A stretch of DNA of 64,000 nt from Loripinus fragilis (GCA_964019695.1 OZ026524.1:65808223-65872222); one strand, 5' to 3'; positions 11,643-22,189 are shown, numbered from the stretch's first letter. Notes: generated by a model from the letters alone, not told the origin. Numbers and translations: made by a program.

Positions 11643-11695
11643 GGTGTGGTACTCGATTGTATCGATTCCTGATCTTTGCAACCTTATTACTTTAC
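11643..11695 (+). mobile_element. ~44-bp extreme 3' end of the Penelope-like element inside a satellite unit
   Basis: GTGGTACTCGATTGTATCGATTCCTGATCTTTGCAACC, in overlapping pieces, matches the terminal bases of the element tail at 34870-34925 (minus), including CTTTGCAACC.TA.TTACTTTA. Sister units lack it and are about 44 bp shorter, so this is a severely 5'-truncated insertion. Confidence 0.7.
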
Positions 11696-12552
11696 TTTCA
11701 AAATTACCTATATATCTACTGCTAACTATCGTAGACTACAAAACTTGGTACCAAATTAAAGCTGAGACATTGTTTTTTGACCAAAATGATTAAAATATAC
11801 GAAGAATTTAATTTGAATATTCATGAATATTAATGTAAAAAGTATAAATAAGGGAAAATTGGTAGAAAAATGAAGGTGGTATACCTACAAAATGTCTTAT
11901 ATGTCTGCTGTTTATTAGACTAGACTATAAAATTTGGTACCAAATAAAAGTTGAGACTTTGCAATTTAACCAAAATAATAAAATATGCGAATTATCTAAT
12001 TTAAATATTCATGAATATTGATGTAAACATAAGAAATAAGACTAAATTGGTAGAAATTTTAAGGGGGTATACCTACAAAATTACATGTACTCCAGCTGAA
12101 AACTATCCTACACTATAAAAATTGGTACCCAATAACAGTTGAGACATAATCATTTCACTAAAACGATTAAATATACGAATTATTTAATTTAAATATTCAT
12201 GAATATTAATGTAAACATAAGAAACAAGACAAAATTGGTAAAAAAATTAAGGTGGTATACCTACAAAATGAACATGACGCTAACTGATAATTATCCTATC
12301 TTACAAAACTTGCTATCAAATAAAAGTTGAGACATAGCCATTTAGTCAAAATGATAAAATATACGAATTTTATAATTTAAATATTCATGAATATGAATGA
12401 CATCATAAGAAATAAGATGAAATAGATAGAAAAAATAAGGGGATATAGCTACAAAATTACCTATATTTCTACTGCCAACTATCGTAGACTGCAAAACTTA
12501 GTACCAAATTCTAGTTGAGACATTGCATTTTGACCAAAATGATGAAATTTAC

Positions 12553-14007
12553 AAAGGATCATTGACACTTGCTATGGGTAAATGCCTATGGTTTTCAGTA
12601 AAAATTAAAGTTTGTCAATCGTCCCTTTCTTCACCCTGAAGCTACCCTGACCTGAGTACTTTATGGCTGTGAAATCCGTTTTCGATATTAAATGCTTCAA
12701 AGATGTAAAATTTTGGGTAGAACAATCAGTTTTACATTAAGATATATAGGAATCCGAAAACATTTTTTTAAAATATCATTCCCCCCCCCCCCCCCCCCCC
12801 CCCGTGTGCCAGCAAAAGCTTTTGCATGAATATGTGTTACTATATTTTACACATTGTATTGAAGTGGCTTGCTGGCACAAGGGGGGAAAGATGCTCAGCA
12901 GCCCCAAAACCCAGGGCCTAAGCCCATAAAATGCCTTTTCTACCAAATAAGAAGTTAATGACAGTAATGAAATTCTCTAGAACCAACCTCCTAAATTGCG
13001 TTGTTTTCTGTGCTAGTTTAGTATAAAGTACTTAAAGATTAAAAGTATAATTAGCAAGGTTTTATGCATTTTCATAAGAAAAAATCTCACTGTTATTAAA
13101 TGACACATTACTTTGCAAACGTCCTGTACTTATCTATTTGCATGCTAGGGAATTGTTCATGTTTTTATTTTCGTCTGCTGACTTTCTTCAAAATTAAGTT
13201 TTAAAAATAAACCACCCAGGACCACCATCAGAGTGTCAAACAGTTTTGATCCAGATCAAGACCAGCATTCTATTGGTCTTCATCTGGGTTCACACTGGTT
13301 GCAAAAGGCTATTCGGGCAGACGACAAAATTATCCACTGGCATGCAAAGAGTTATAACAGATAAATAGTATAGTGTTCAATATATTATCTCGTATAGGGA
13401 TATACATGCATCATGTATATCATAAATATTAGGACCCCTTAAATGCATTTCAACATGCTATGCCCTTTAAACAAAGCAAAAGTAATATTCAAAGTATCTA
13501 GTTAGAATCAGTTTTACTTTCCAATGCTAAATGGGACACTTTCATTCCTTCAAAAATAGTTATTTCTTTTGTTGAGCTTTCAGTTTTGTATTATTTACGG
13601 TACATGTAGTAACAAATGTACAGGTAACTTCAAAATTATCTCCCCAAAATCATTTCATTACGAAACAGTTTTGTTTTTAAAACAATTTCATCAATTATCG
13701 TGATTCGTTAATACTCTGCATATGGTATGTTCAATAGATATCACCATGCCTACCAAATAAATCAAGAAAACGTGCAGAAATCACTTTTTAAAGCACTTTT
13801 TTATTTTCATGAAATTTCAGACCCCCTCCCCTTTCTATCTGCCATAACCCTCGAGTGCGTAGGAATTTTGAAAATATTTTACTAGCTGGCTCTTGCCATT
13901 AGATCCATCTATTTCATTGTTACTACGTGCACCACACTAGAAGCTCAAAAGCAGCGTTCTGGGAATCAGAAAAAAAGGCGTATAAGGCCCAAACCGTCAA
14001 TGATCCT
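12553..14007. mobile_element. 1.45-kb TIR element inserted in the satellite
   Basis: It starts AAGGATCATTGAC and ends GTCAATGATCCTT, a perfect 13-bp inverted repeat with weaker similarity beyond. Satellite sequence stops at the left end and resumes at the right. It contains a C homopolymer (about 12781-12803) and an inverted piece of repeat K (13195-13345). It has no coding frame. The target duplication cannot be resolved. Confidence 0.75.
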
Positions 14008-14619
14008 TAGCTAATTTGAATATATTCATGAATATTAATGAATACATAAGAAATAAGAGGAAATTTGTAGAAAAATTAGGTGATTTACGTTCAAAATAAC
14101 CACTTAGTCAGCCGCTAACTATGATTAACTTCAAAACTAGGTACTAAATAAAAGTTGAGACATTTTCATTTGATGAAAATGATTAAATATACAAATGATC
14201 TAATTCGAATACCCAAAAATATTAATTTAAACATAAGAAATGGTAGATTAATTAAGCTGGTATCTCTTCCAAATTACCTCTACACCAGCTGCTTACTATC
14301 CTAGACTACAAAACTTGGTACCAAATAATAGTTGAGATACAGGTATGTGACCCTATGACTATAGGTATTCGAAATATCTAATTTTTATATTCACGAATAT
14401 TAATGAACACATATAAAGAATAAGTCAAAAATAGTAGAAAACTAAAGTGGTTTGACCTACAAAATAACCTATATTTCAGCTGCCATATATCCTGGGCTAC
14501 CAACCATGGTACCAAATAAAAGTTGAGACCTATGATGAATATACAAATGATCTCATTTGCTTGTCTCATGAATGTATAAGAAAACATTAAAAAGAAAGAA
14601 GAACACAGAATGATAAAAT

Positions 14620-14965
14620 TTAGTTCTAGGCTTTAATTTGAGAATAGGATAACTAGCAACTGACATATGCGTAATTTTGGAAGTACACCCCTTTAATTTT
14701 TCCAAAATTTTCTCTTATTTCTTATATTTTGATTAATATTTATGAGTCAGAATGTTAGAAAATTTGTTAAATGGACAATTTGGTAAAAGTGCAGTGATTT
14801 GGCATTATTTGGTACCAAGAGTGGTTGCCTAAAATAATTTGCAGCTGAGTTGTAAGTATCTTGGTGGGTACACCTTTTCATTTTTTTATGATTTCCTAAT
14901 GTATTCATTAATTTTCATGAATATACAAATTTGCTCACTAGCATACTTTACCGCTGAATGAAGCT
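14620..14965 (-). repeat. Inverted 188-bp satellite units
   Basis: CCTTTAATTTTTCCAAAATTTTCTC and ATTAATATTTATGAGT near 14692-14755, and ATTAATTTTCATGAATATAC near 14913, are reverse complements of the array units. Two diverged units therefore face the main array. Confidence 0.7.
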
Positions 14966-15454
14966 GCTATGTCTTACTTTTGTTTTTTTTTATTGAGTTA
15001 GTACTTTAGGATGAGTTTCTGCTGAGATATGAGCAATTTGTAGGGACATACCCAACTGTTTTGAAGCGCATTGTTTGTTGCCATGGAAACCACACAATTT
15101 CACATAGCTCAAATGGGGTTATTTTGAGGGCAATACTTTTACCTATTGAAGGCGGTCCCACAAAACAATTTGACGCCCATGAGAAGTTGTCCTGAGGACG
15201 CAAGGCTGGTCCAATTCGACCATTGGGTACTAAGGAATTTAAATGCTTTTACTTTTGATATATAGATAGTGTAATACATTTTGTGGATATTGCAAGGAAG
15301 AATGGATATTATGACGACAGTTAAATCAAGGCTACTTGTTGATTCTCAAAACTCATTTCTCGTTTTTCACTTTAAAAGCTTGAACCTTGTCCAAAATAGT
15401 GCTATGAATGAAACATTCATTACAATAGCTGGACACTAGATACGCAAAAAGTAA
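14966..15454. other. Right inner segment of the foldback, no gene
   Basis: Unique sequence in this window between the satellite and repeat F. It includes a CpG-containing patch around 15180-15215. I see no coding signal or repeat copy. Confidence 0.4.
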
Positions 15455-15688
15455 GTGAGTATAAACAGGAAAAACCACAATCACTACTGCAGATCAACCC
15501 ACGGCATCGTGAGGAAGAGGAACAGAACACTTACAGTCACAAAACACCAGAAAGACAATTAAAGCAAAGAAACTATCATTCTCTTCCTCGTCAAGGTGTT
15601 AACAAAAATAGAAAGAACACAAATAGATGCATAATAAAACAAATACCAACACAGAACCCCCACAAATATTCCGAGGTACATTAAACAA
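15455..15688 (+). repeat. Dispersed repeat F, copy inside the foldback
   Basis: It matches 9425-9612: CCACAATCACTACTGCAGATCAACCCACGGCA here against CCACAATCAC.AACTGCAGACCAATCCACGGCA there, and GAACCCCCACAAATATT. Confidence 0.55.
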
Positions 15689-16751
15689 TGAATCAACAAC
15701 AATGTAAGATTCTGTATGATTTTGGCGGCCATCTTGAAAACATGCAAATAAGCTCAATAAGACGCCATTTCTCAGCTTGCAAACATTGGTTTTCGGATTT
15801 AGCATACCAAATTACCTTGAAGAAATGTGTCAGACCCTTTGTCTTCAGAAATAAGTCCATACTTGATACTTTTAAAATTCGTATTTCGTGATTCTGTTTT
15901 CTGCGAGTATAAAGTTATCTCCCCTTTTTTCAATATGGCGCTACCAATTTCTGAGTGTGCGACCCCCCAAAAATAAGTGTAGACATTTATCTTCAATTGA
16001 AGACTAGTTTCATCCTTTAGGACGATGAGGTTAATTCTCACAAAAGCATTCAGAAACTGCGCCGAATAGTATATCAAGTGTATTGGTAAAATGCACGAAA
16101 ACAGAGTATTTTTCACACAGGGGTAGCAACTTTGCAAGCAATTTTCCGAGCCGTCAAGCATGTCAGAATGCTGTTAATCATGTTTTTGAATAGCAAAGTT
16201 ATATGTGTCGTCGAATTGATCAAGTTTTACACATTTTTACCAAAAATAATGGTATTATCAGAAACGATATCGAAGGAAATGTTCTATTTTATAGGGTAGT
16301 AAGAGTTATCCCTCATTAGCTATATCTGCAAATGAAGAAAATGAGCCAAAATTGATTTAAAAATAAATAAAAGTTAAATTGATTTTAGAAAATAAAATAA
16401 TTTACGAAAAAATAATGTTTTAACACTGCAAAAAATCGATTCGAAATTCGTACTTCACAATTCCCTTTTTTGCAAGGATAGAGTTATCTCCCCCTTTTTA
16501 GATATGACGCTACCAATTTTCGAACGTACGACCCAATCAAAATTAAAGTAGAGGCATTTAGTTTTGATTTGAGATCGGTTTCATCCTTTATGACGATGAG
16601 GTAAGTTTTCTCAAAAAGTAAGCCTCATATGAAATTCAGCAACGCGCCTATTATATCCAACTTTTTTATAACGTTTGATTATCTTTTGCAAGCAAAACCC
16701 TAAGACAGATTTTGTGTTTTAACAACAACAGAATCTAGGAAGAAGATTTGA

Positions 16752-17056
16752 TACCAGTAAAATGCATTTAAGCCCCACCCATGTGGCTTAGGCTGCTGTA
16801 TTTTCTAAGGCGATGGTTCTTTTGTCGTTGATTTACTTTTCGTTGTTGCTCCCATTGTTTGGGGGGATCTGTGCTAAGTCTCTTTGTTTTGTTATTCAGT
16901 ATTTTGTGTCCGTCTAGTCTTGCAATCTTGATGGGGAAGAGAGAGCTGGTTGCTTTACTATTACTGTCTTCCTGATGTCTTGTGAAGTCAGTGTTCTGTG
17001 GCTCTCCCTCGCTATGCCCTGTGTTGATCTGTGGTATGTGATTGTGGTATTTCCTG
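16752..17056 (-). repeat. Dispersed repeat F, inverted copy
   Basis: Its reverse complement has the CCACAATCAC..CACAGATCAACACAG start and the CCCCC..CAAACAATGGGAGCAACAACG block of the family. It ends about 80 bp before dehydrogenase exon D. Confidence 0.6.
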
Positions 17057-17137
17057 ATCACACTCGCTTGCTTTTTTGAAATTACTATGTCCTTTTATGG
17101 TATTCTTGTTATATTGAACTATTATATTTTTTTTCAG

Positions 17138-17230
17138 ATATCAGGCCTTGTATCATTCCTGTGTACCGACGCTGCATCAAGCATGACTGGAGGGGCGTTA
17201 CCAATGGATGCTGGCCATACTGCAAGATGA
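17138..17230 (+). CDS. Short-chain dehydrogenase, last exon D
   Basis: After TATTTTTTTTCAG the exon reads ISGLVSFLCTDAASSMTGGA and then LPMDAGHTAR, ending at TGA (17228-17230). This is the canonical SDR C-terminus (V.FL.SD.A..ITG..l.vDGGwTA), the last helix, final strand and tail. Phase 0 agrees with exon C. Two differences from the usual end stand out: DAG for DGG, and H for the common W. Exons A to D together give 93 residues, as expected for the last third of a ~260-residue enzyme. Confidence 0.9.
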   Translation: MSGLVSFLCTDAASSMTGGALPMDAGHTAR

Positions 17231-17420
17231 GACGAGTTTGTCAACAATGATTGAGTCAAACCCATTACAACTAATCATATTAACCCTTTGTGGACCAAGG
17301 ACCCCTAATCGGGTACTCTGGCAAACAGTGAAGACGCAGATGCAATGCCGCATGATGCGGCATTTCATCAGGGTCTACACGTTTGCTAAGACAAAATCGA
17401 CCTTCAGAGAAATAAATACG
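17231..17420 (+). promoter_or_regulatory. Probable 3' untranslated region with AATAAA
   Basis: After the stop, repeat C begins at about 17280 and carries an AATAAA hexamer at 17411-17416. That is the first plausible polyadenylation signal for the dehydrogenase transcript. The cleavage site is not shown by sequence alone. Confidence 0.4.
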
Positions 17421-17520
17421 TTTTGGGTGTGGAAAAATATAAGCTTTGACCCCTCAGTATATACAATGGACTATCCTGACATAACTGTGTCAAACCTCAC
17501 AGAAAATGTCATTGATCTTA
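17280..17520 (+). repeat. Dispersed repeat C, copy 4
   Basis: It begins TTAACCCTTTGTGGACC and carries the clean family hairpin AATGCCGCATGATGCGGCATT (17344-17364) between AGACGCAGATG and CATCAGGGTCT. It probably forms part of the dehydrogenase 3' UTR. Confidence 0.65.
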
Positions 17521-17697
17521 AAATGGTTAACAGCACTTACACTAACTATACGACCCCATTACAACTCGCAAAAAAACTCTGGAGAAATCGATTATATACA
17601 ACCTAGCATGTACCAATTTAGCATTTCATGCTGCTGAAACCACATTCAATAACAAGCTGTCAATATCATAAAATTGGCTGTCTATTGCAAGAATCCA

Positions 17698-17955
17698 GGG
17701 CCCAGAATTACAATGCCTCCTTAGAGTTAAGGAAGACTTAAGTTAAGAAGTGATGTTTCAGGATGCGAAAAATAACGTTTAAAACTGATTAAATTCAAAA
17801 TAGTTTTAATTTTTCTTAAGATCACAATGACATCTTTGACCACAAATACCACATCGATCCAGGCAATTTATTTAGCATTTAATACAGCATGTTGAAATGT
17901 CAATACTTAACTTAAGTCTTGCTTAACTTTAAGGAGGCATTGTAATTCCGGGCCC
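17698..17955. mobile_element. MITE family E, copy 1
   Basis: Inverted ends GGGCCCAGAATTACAATGCC and GGCATTGTAATTCCGGGCCC extend some 35 bp through CTCCTTA..TTAAG. The body contains TTTGACCACAAATACCACAT. A second copy lies at 55633-55881. About 255 bp, non-coding. Confidence 0.9.
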
Positions 17956-18694
17956 AAGTGTATACCAAAATATAATATATACATTAAGTAAAGCTTTGTC
18001 CGATAGAGTTAAAGGCCTCCTGTTTTCAAAGCATCAGTGTACAATGGTAAATGGAACGGTCTGATGACACAATTTTAGATGAAAATGGTTGTGACTATTT
18101 ATTTCTGATTTGAGATAAGGGTATGTGTGATGATGATTGAATAGTTTGTTTGTTTTTTTTGCTGGCAGCACACAATTAGCCCTTTAAGCGCCAGCTTAAA
18201 CAGGTATTTGAAAATGTAATCTGGTTAATCCGTGTTCTTCAGCTGCTGTCTCTTGCATATGTTTGAAAACATTATTGGCTAGTGTAATCAGAGCTGGGAG
18301 TACACTGTCAAAAAGGCTTCAAAACATTTCATCAAACGACAAAAGCAGACGACTTTTGTCGTGACTGGCACTTAAAGGGTTAATCTTTGATACAAGTATG
18401 TTTTGTTGTGTTTGTATGACTCAGCCAAAAGTGAGATTAAATAATATTTTTAGGAATATGCGCATTTAACACATATATTATGTCTTTGTATTGAATTTTG
18501 GTTTATTTTCAACCATGTTTTAGTCAATCATGTCTGTGCTTTATCTCGAAAAAAATGTTTTTTGTTGCATGCAAATAACAAAAGTTTAGATCGGCCTGAT
18601 CATCGATTAGTCTTATCAGTGCATTAGTCATTTGCTTTCTGTATAGCATCTCTGCTAAACTTGCACATGTCAGAACTCAATACTCAAGCTACTG
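17956..18694. other. Unassigned intergenic stretch
   Basis: No gene found. A weak inverted pair, CACACAATTAGCCCTTTAAGCGCCAG at 18170-18195 and ACTGGCACTTAAAGGGTTAA at 18362-18381, suggests a decayed MITE. Confidence 0.4.
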
Positions 18695-18892
18695 TCGTGC
18701 CAACCAAGAGTGACAGTAACGTAATATTTTGTTTACAATTACAAAGTAAAACATTACTTAATACACTCCACTTGAGCTATGGAATTGATAGACCACTTGT
18801 GTATTAATCCTATCCACAAGTGATCTATCGATTCTAAGTCCCTGATAACTTTGTAAACAAAACATGACGTCACTGTCACTCTTGGCTGGCAG
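18695..18892. mobile_element. MITE family D, copy 1
   Basis: Ends read TGCCAACCAAGAGTGACAGT and its inverse ACTGTCACTCTTGGCTGGCA, followed inward by GTAATATTTTGTTTAC and GTAAACAAAACATGACGTCA. The centre is a palindrome on CACTTGTGTATTAATCCTAT. Four copies are present (also 56283-56502, 58039-58254, 61949-62122). The right arm holds a TGACGTCA site. Confidence 0.88.
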
Positions 18893-19129
18893 GTCAGTAG
18901 TCTACGTAGGTGATCAGGCTGGATTGAATCTCGCTCAGTCACAACCGACCAAGACAGGGTTTCTCTTGAGGAGACCCATATTCTACTTTTTCTGGAAAGG
19001 TTTTTCATGAAAAAAAAAACCCCACACCACTCAACCCATTAAACATGCAATTTAATTTTACTTTTATCAATTGGACGACTCCTTTTGCGTTTCAAGGGTT
19101 GTTGGGTGGCATTTTCCATTTATATTTAA

Positions 19130-19265
19130 TTTTGATAAAACTTTCCGTTAGCAAATAGTGAAGCACCTGATCAGACACCGTGTTCTGTGGCGTATGGTCT
19201 GGGTCTGCACTGTTTGCCTATGTCCCACAAAAAAGAAGGCTAGGCTTATAAATATGGGTTAATTT
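19130..19265 (+). repeat. Partial repeat C-like hairpin block
   Basis: GCAAATAGTGAAGCACCTGATC..GGTCTGGGTCTGCACTGTTTGC is the inverted core seen in repeat C. The flanks do not match. Confidence 0.4.
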
Positions 19266-19452
19266 ATACATTTCTAATCAGCAACTGACAACTGGGCTGG
19301 CAACAACGCTTCTAGTACTGTTAACCACTTAATATTCGCGGATTCAAAATTTTGCGATTTTAAAATCCTTACATATTGGCATTGTTTAATGGCGGTTTCT
19401 CAAATCAATGTCCTTTGAAGTTATTTTCTATTCTCAGAGGGGCTACTTTTAA

Positions 19453-19492
19453 AGGAAAGAATATGCTCCCTATAGGGAGCATATTCTTTCCT
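19453..19492. repeat. Perfect 40-bp palindrome
   Basis: Arms AGGAAAGAATATGCTCCCTA and TAGGGAGCATATTCTTTCCT pair with no loop and no mismatch. It lies 48 bp before a SINE and is not part of it. It has cruciform potential; origin unknown. Confidence 0.95.
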
Positions 19493-19540
19493 GTTTAAGA
19501 CGTTGTTTTCTTTATCTTAAAACATACACTACCATTCGAA

Positions 19541-19744
19541 GGTAGGGAGCGCAGTGGCTCAGTGGTAGAGTGCTTGACTCAAGACCGAAGGGCCGCGGGT
19601 TCGAGCCTCACCGGCGTCACTGCGTTGTGTCCTTGTGCAAGAACATTAATCCTAGCTTAGTACTGGTTCAACCCAGGAAGACCCGTCCCTTTATAACTGA
19701 AAGATTGTTGATGGTACGTAAAGAATCAAATCAAACAAAAAAAA
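19541..19744 (+). mobile_element. tRNA-derived SINE, family 2
   Basis: The A-box region GGCTCAGTGGTAGAGTGCTT and B box GGGTTCGAGCC show tRNA origin. The body has GTGTCCTTGTGCAAG and GTACTGGTTCAACCCAGGAA, and the tail GGTACGTAAAGAATCAAATC plus CAAA. An 8-bp duplication CATTCGAA flanks it at 19533-19540 and 19745-19752. An inverted copy lies at 48198-48403. Confidence 0.92.
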
Positions 19745-19752
19745 CATTCGAA

Positions 19753-20230
19753 CGTTGAGTTTTGACGATACGGATAACAAAAGCCTAATGGTGTGTGTCT
19801 ATTAATTGCTTATTGTAACTGAATTCGAAACTGTAATTCGCTGTCTTAAAATTTGGCGTTTTTTGGTTTTTTACCCGCAAAAATGTATGTGTTTTACAGT
19901 ATCGGTTCTAGTGAGGAAAAATCTCAAGGCAAGCATATTGCAGCGTCATTTTGACTCTGGCAATTGTCCTTAGCACCTTAGTTTTATTTTGTGAGTAACT
20001 CTTTTGTTTTAAAAATGCTTTGTGTGCATTTATTCTTGTTTGTAATAAACTCACATACGATACATGTTTTTGTTATTATTTTTGTTTTAAGTATTATTGA
20101 GTACTAGGGTTAAGTGGAGTCATATTGACTTAATATCTTATCAGCGATGCACGTGTGATTATATGTGTAAACTAATTATTATTTTTATTTCAATTTGTAT
20201 TTTTTTATCTGTTAAGCATTATCACGCTGC
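19753..20230. other. Unassigned intergenic stretch
   Basis: AT-rich, with several TTTT/AAAA runs. No gene or repeat recognised. Confidence 0.4.
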
Positions 20231-20234
20231 TTAA

Positions 20235-22176
20235 GCCCCGGTCTCACAGAACTTGCGACATGGGTTGCGAATTCTCGGCGACTAAAAAATTAAAATTGCA
20301 AAGAGGTTGCAGTGGTCGAGGCAAGGTTTTAGAAAGGTCGCAAAAAGTTTGCTGATCGATCGCTGATCAAAATCAGTCGCCGACAGTCTTTTGAGCATGC
20401 ACAAAAGACTAGCCCTGACTGATTTCCATCAGTCTACGATCAGTCTCTGACAAAAATCATGAAAACTTTGGCTCAGAAATCTTCAGCGACTACAATGTAG
20501 TTTGCGACTTATCGGCAACTGATAGGCAACTGATCACAGACTGGACAGGTTGCAGTGCCAGTTTTAACAAAAAGCTATCTGGTCATCCTGACATCGATCG
20601 ACAACAAGCGTTGAAAGTGTTTGCATCATGGGGCATAGAGGTGATCTAATTGAGAGTAGCATCAAACCAGATGGTAAGAATTACTACCGAAAATTCAGAC
20701 TCCTGATTCTGATAATGAATCTCAGCTGTCCTAGAGATGAATTGAGCATCAAATGCTGAAAGTGTAAGCTTAGAGCTAGTAGGTCCTTGCAGAACCATCC
20801 CAACCATAACTGCCACGTTCTGTTTTGTTGTAAGCGAAGCAACTGTATATATTGCGTTATCATGATGGCAAATTGCACAGAAATGGTTTTATTAAATCCT
20901 AAAATTGTATTTTTTAAAAATGATAGTAAAACAGTCTCCAACCAGCTGCCAGTCAGTAACCGATCAGTCGCTGATGGTCGCAGATTAGTCTGAACTAGTC
21001 CCTAATCAGTCGCTGACCTATTGCTGAATAGCCAACTATATGCTGCAACTGGTCCGCGACTTATAGGATGGTCAGCGATCATATCAGTAGTGGAAAATTA
21101 GCTGCAATGGTTGAAAAGGTTGCTGCAGAGGCTGCTGGTAAAGCCCAAGTCCCACAAAGCTAGTGACCTTGACTAAAAATGACAATCGCAGAAAAGTTGC
21201 AGAGGTTGCTGCAAGATTTAACAAAGGTCTCATCAAGATTGCAGCAAGATTGGCTATCAGTTGCCGCTCAAAATAAGTTGCTGTCAGTCTTTCAAGCTTG
21301 AACAAAAGACTAGCCACGACTGACTTTGATCACCAACTAGCTGCAAAGGTTTTGTAGAAGTCAACGATCAGTCGTCGAAATGTTGCAGAACAGTCGTGGA
21401 TCAGTCGTTGATCTATCGCCAACAAATTTCTTGAACACTTTCACTGTGAAATCTTCAGCAACTAGTCTGCAAATACATGTAATCGACGTCTGACTGGCGA
21501 TCTATTGCGACTGGTCGCCTACAGGTTGCAGTGCCAGCTTCAACATGAAACTATCTTACCATCCTGACATAATGTCACCAAAAGCGTTGAAAGTGTGTGC
21601 TTCATGGGGCATAGTGGTGGTCTAAAATAGACAGCAGTTCTAAATTAGACGGTAAAACTTTCTACCGAAATTCAGACTCCTGATTGCGATGATGGTCTCA
21701 GCTGTCCTAGAGACAAATTGAGCGTGATGTATCAAATGATTAAAATGTAAGCTCAGAGCTAGTAGGTCCCAGCAGAATCATCACAACCACACTTGCAGCG
21801 TTCTGTTGTGTTGTAAGCGAAACAACTTTATCTAATATGTTAACATGATGTCATCTTGCGCAGAAAGGGTTTTATTCTTTCCAAACACTTTATTATTAAA
21901 AAAATGATGATAGAACGGTCTCCATCCAGTCCCTGACCAGTCGTCGATAGGTTGCTAATGGTCGCTGATTACTCTGAACTAGTCGCCCACCAATCGCCGA
22001 TCTGTCGCTGACTAAATTCTAAACAATTGACGAGCAAGTAGCTATTGGTCGGCGACTGATCAGACACTAGTCGGCGACCATAACATGGAAAAACAGTTGC
22101 AATGGTTGCAGAGATCGCAATAAAAATCAGTTGCTGAGAGTTCATGCCATGGTCGCAAGCTCTGTGGTACCGGGGC
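20235..22176. mobile_element. 1.9-kb TTAA-flanked element built of short words, head-to-tail dimer
   Basis: Flanked by TTAA on both sides (20231-20234 and 22177-22180). Ends are GCCCCGGTCTCACAGAACTT and the inverse of GCCCCGGTACCACAGAGCTT, extending through GCGAC. The interior is saturated with variants of CAGTCG, CGATCAGT and GTTGCAG. It consists of two tandem copies of ~0.95 kb: the second starts near 21138 with AAAGCCCAAGTCCCACAAAG, and both share GCGTTGAAAGTGT.TGC.TCA and GAGCTAGTAGGTCC. No convincing protein is encoded. The TTAA target suggests mobilisation by a piggyBac- or Kolobok-type transposase, which is inference. Confidence 0.85.
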
Positions 22177-22189
22177 TTAAGTTGCAAAC

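Larger units (their letters stand above)
10822..14590 (+). repeat. 188-bp satellite array (about 13 direct units, interrupted)
   Basis: The anchor CATGAATATTAATG recurs near 10841, 11028, 11215, 11404, 11592, 11824, 12012, 12200, 12388, 14029, 14218, 14395 and, degraded, 14571. The period is about 188 bp. Each unit also has AATTGGTAGAAAAATTAAGG, ACCTACAAAATTACC and GGTACCAAATTAAAGTTGAG. The one long step (11592 to 11824) is explained by a 44-bp insertion, and the gap 12388-14029 by a TIR insertion. Confidence 0.92.
9893..16656. mobile_element. 6.8-kb foldback element with ~0.8-kb inverted arms and a satellite core
   Basis: The left arm (9893 to ~10680) reappears as its reverse complement in the right arm (~15870-16656). 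Paired landmarks are TAGGCGCGTTGCTGAA (9897 / ~16650), ACTTACCTCATCGTCATAAA (~9937 / ~16600), GGGAGATAACTC (~10047 / ~16487), GGGATAACTCTTACTACCCT (~10227 / ~16310) and CCAATACACTTGATA (~10451 / ~16077). Within each arm the TCATCGTC..GGTAGC..GGGAGATAACT block recurs about 565 bp further in. Between the arms lie a 188-bp tandem array, an inverted pair of its units, a TIR insertion and a copy of repeat F. No transposase frame is visible. The whole lies inside the last dehydrogenase intron. Pearl-type Helitron elements also carry core satellites, but long inverted arms do not fit them. Confidence 0.8.

Noticed and set aside
10822..14590. CRISPR-like array
   Set aside because: The repeats are 188 bp, contiguous and diverged, with no unique spacers, in an animal genome.
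15799..16161. 120-codon minus-strand frame
   Set aside because: It lies in the right arm of the foldback; the mirrored left arm does not keep it open.
19541..19620. tRNA gene
   Set aside because: SINE family 2 head; an inverted copy at 48198-48403 has the same body and its own target duplication.
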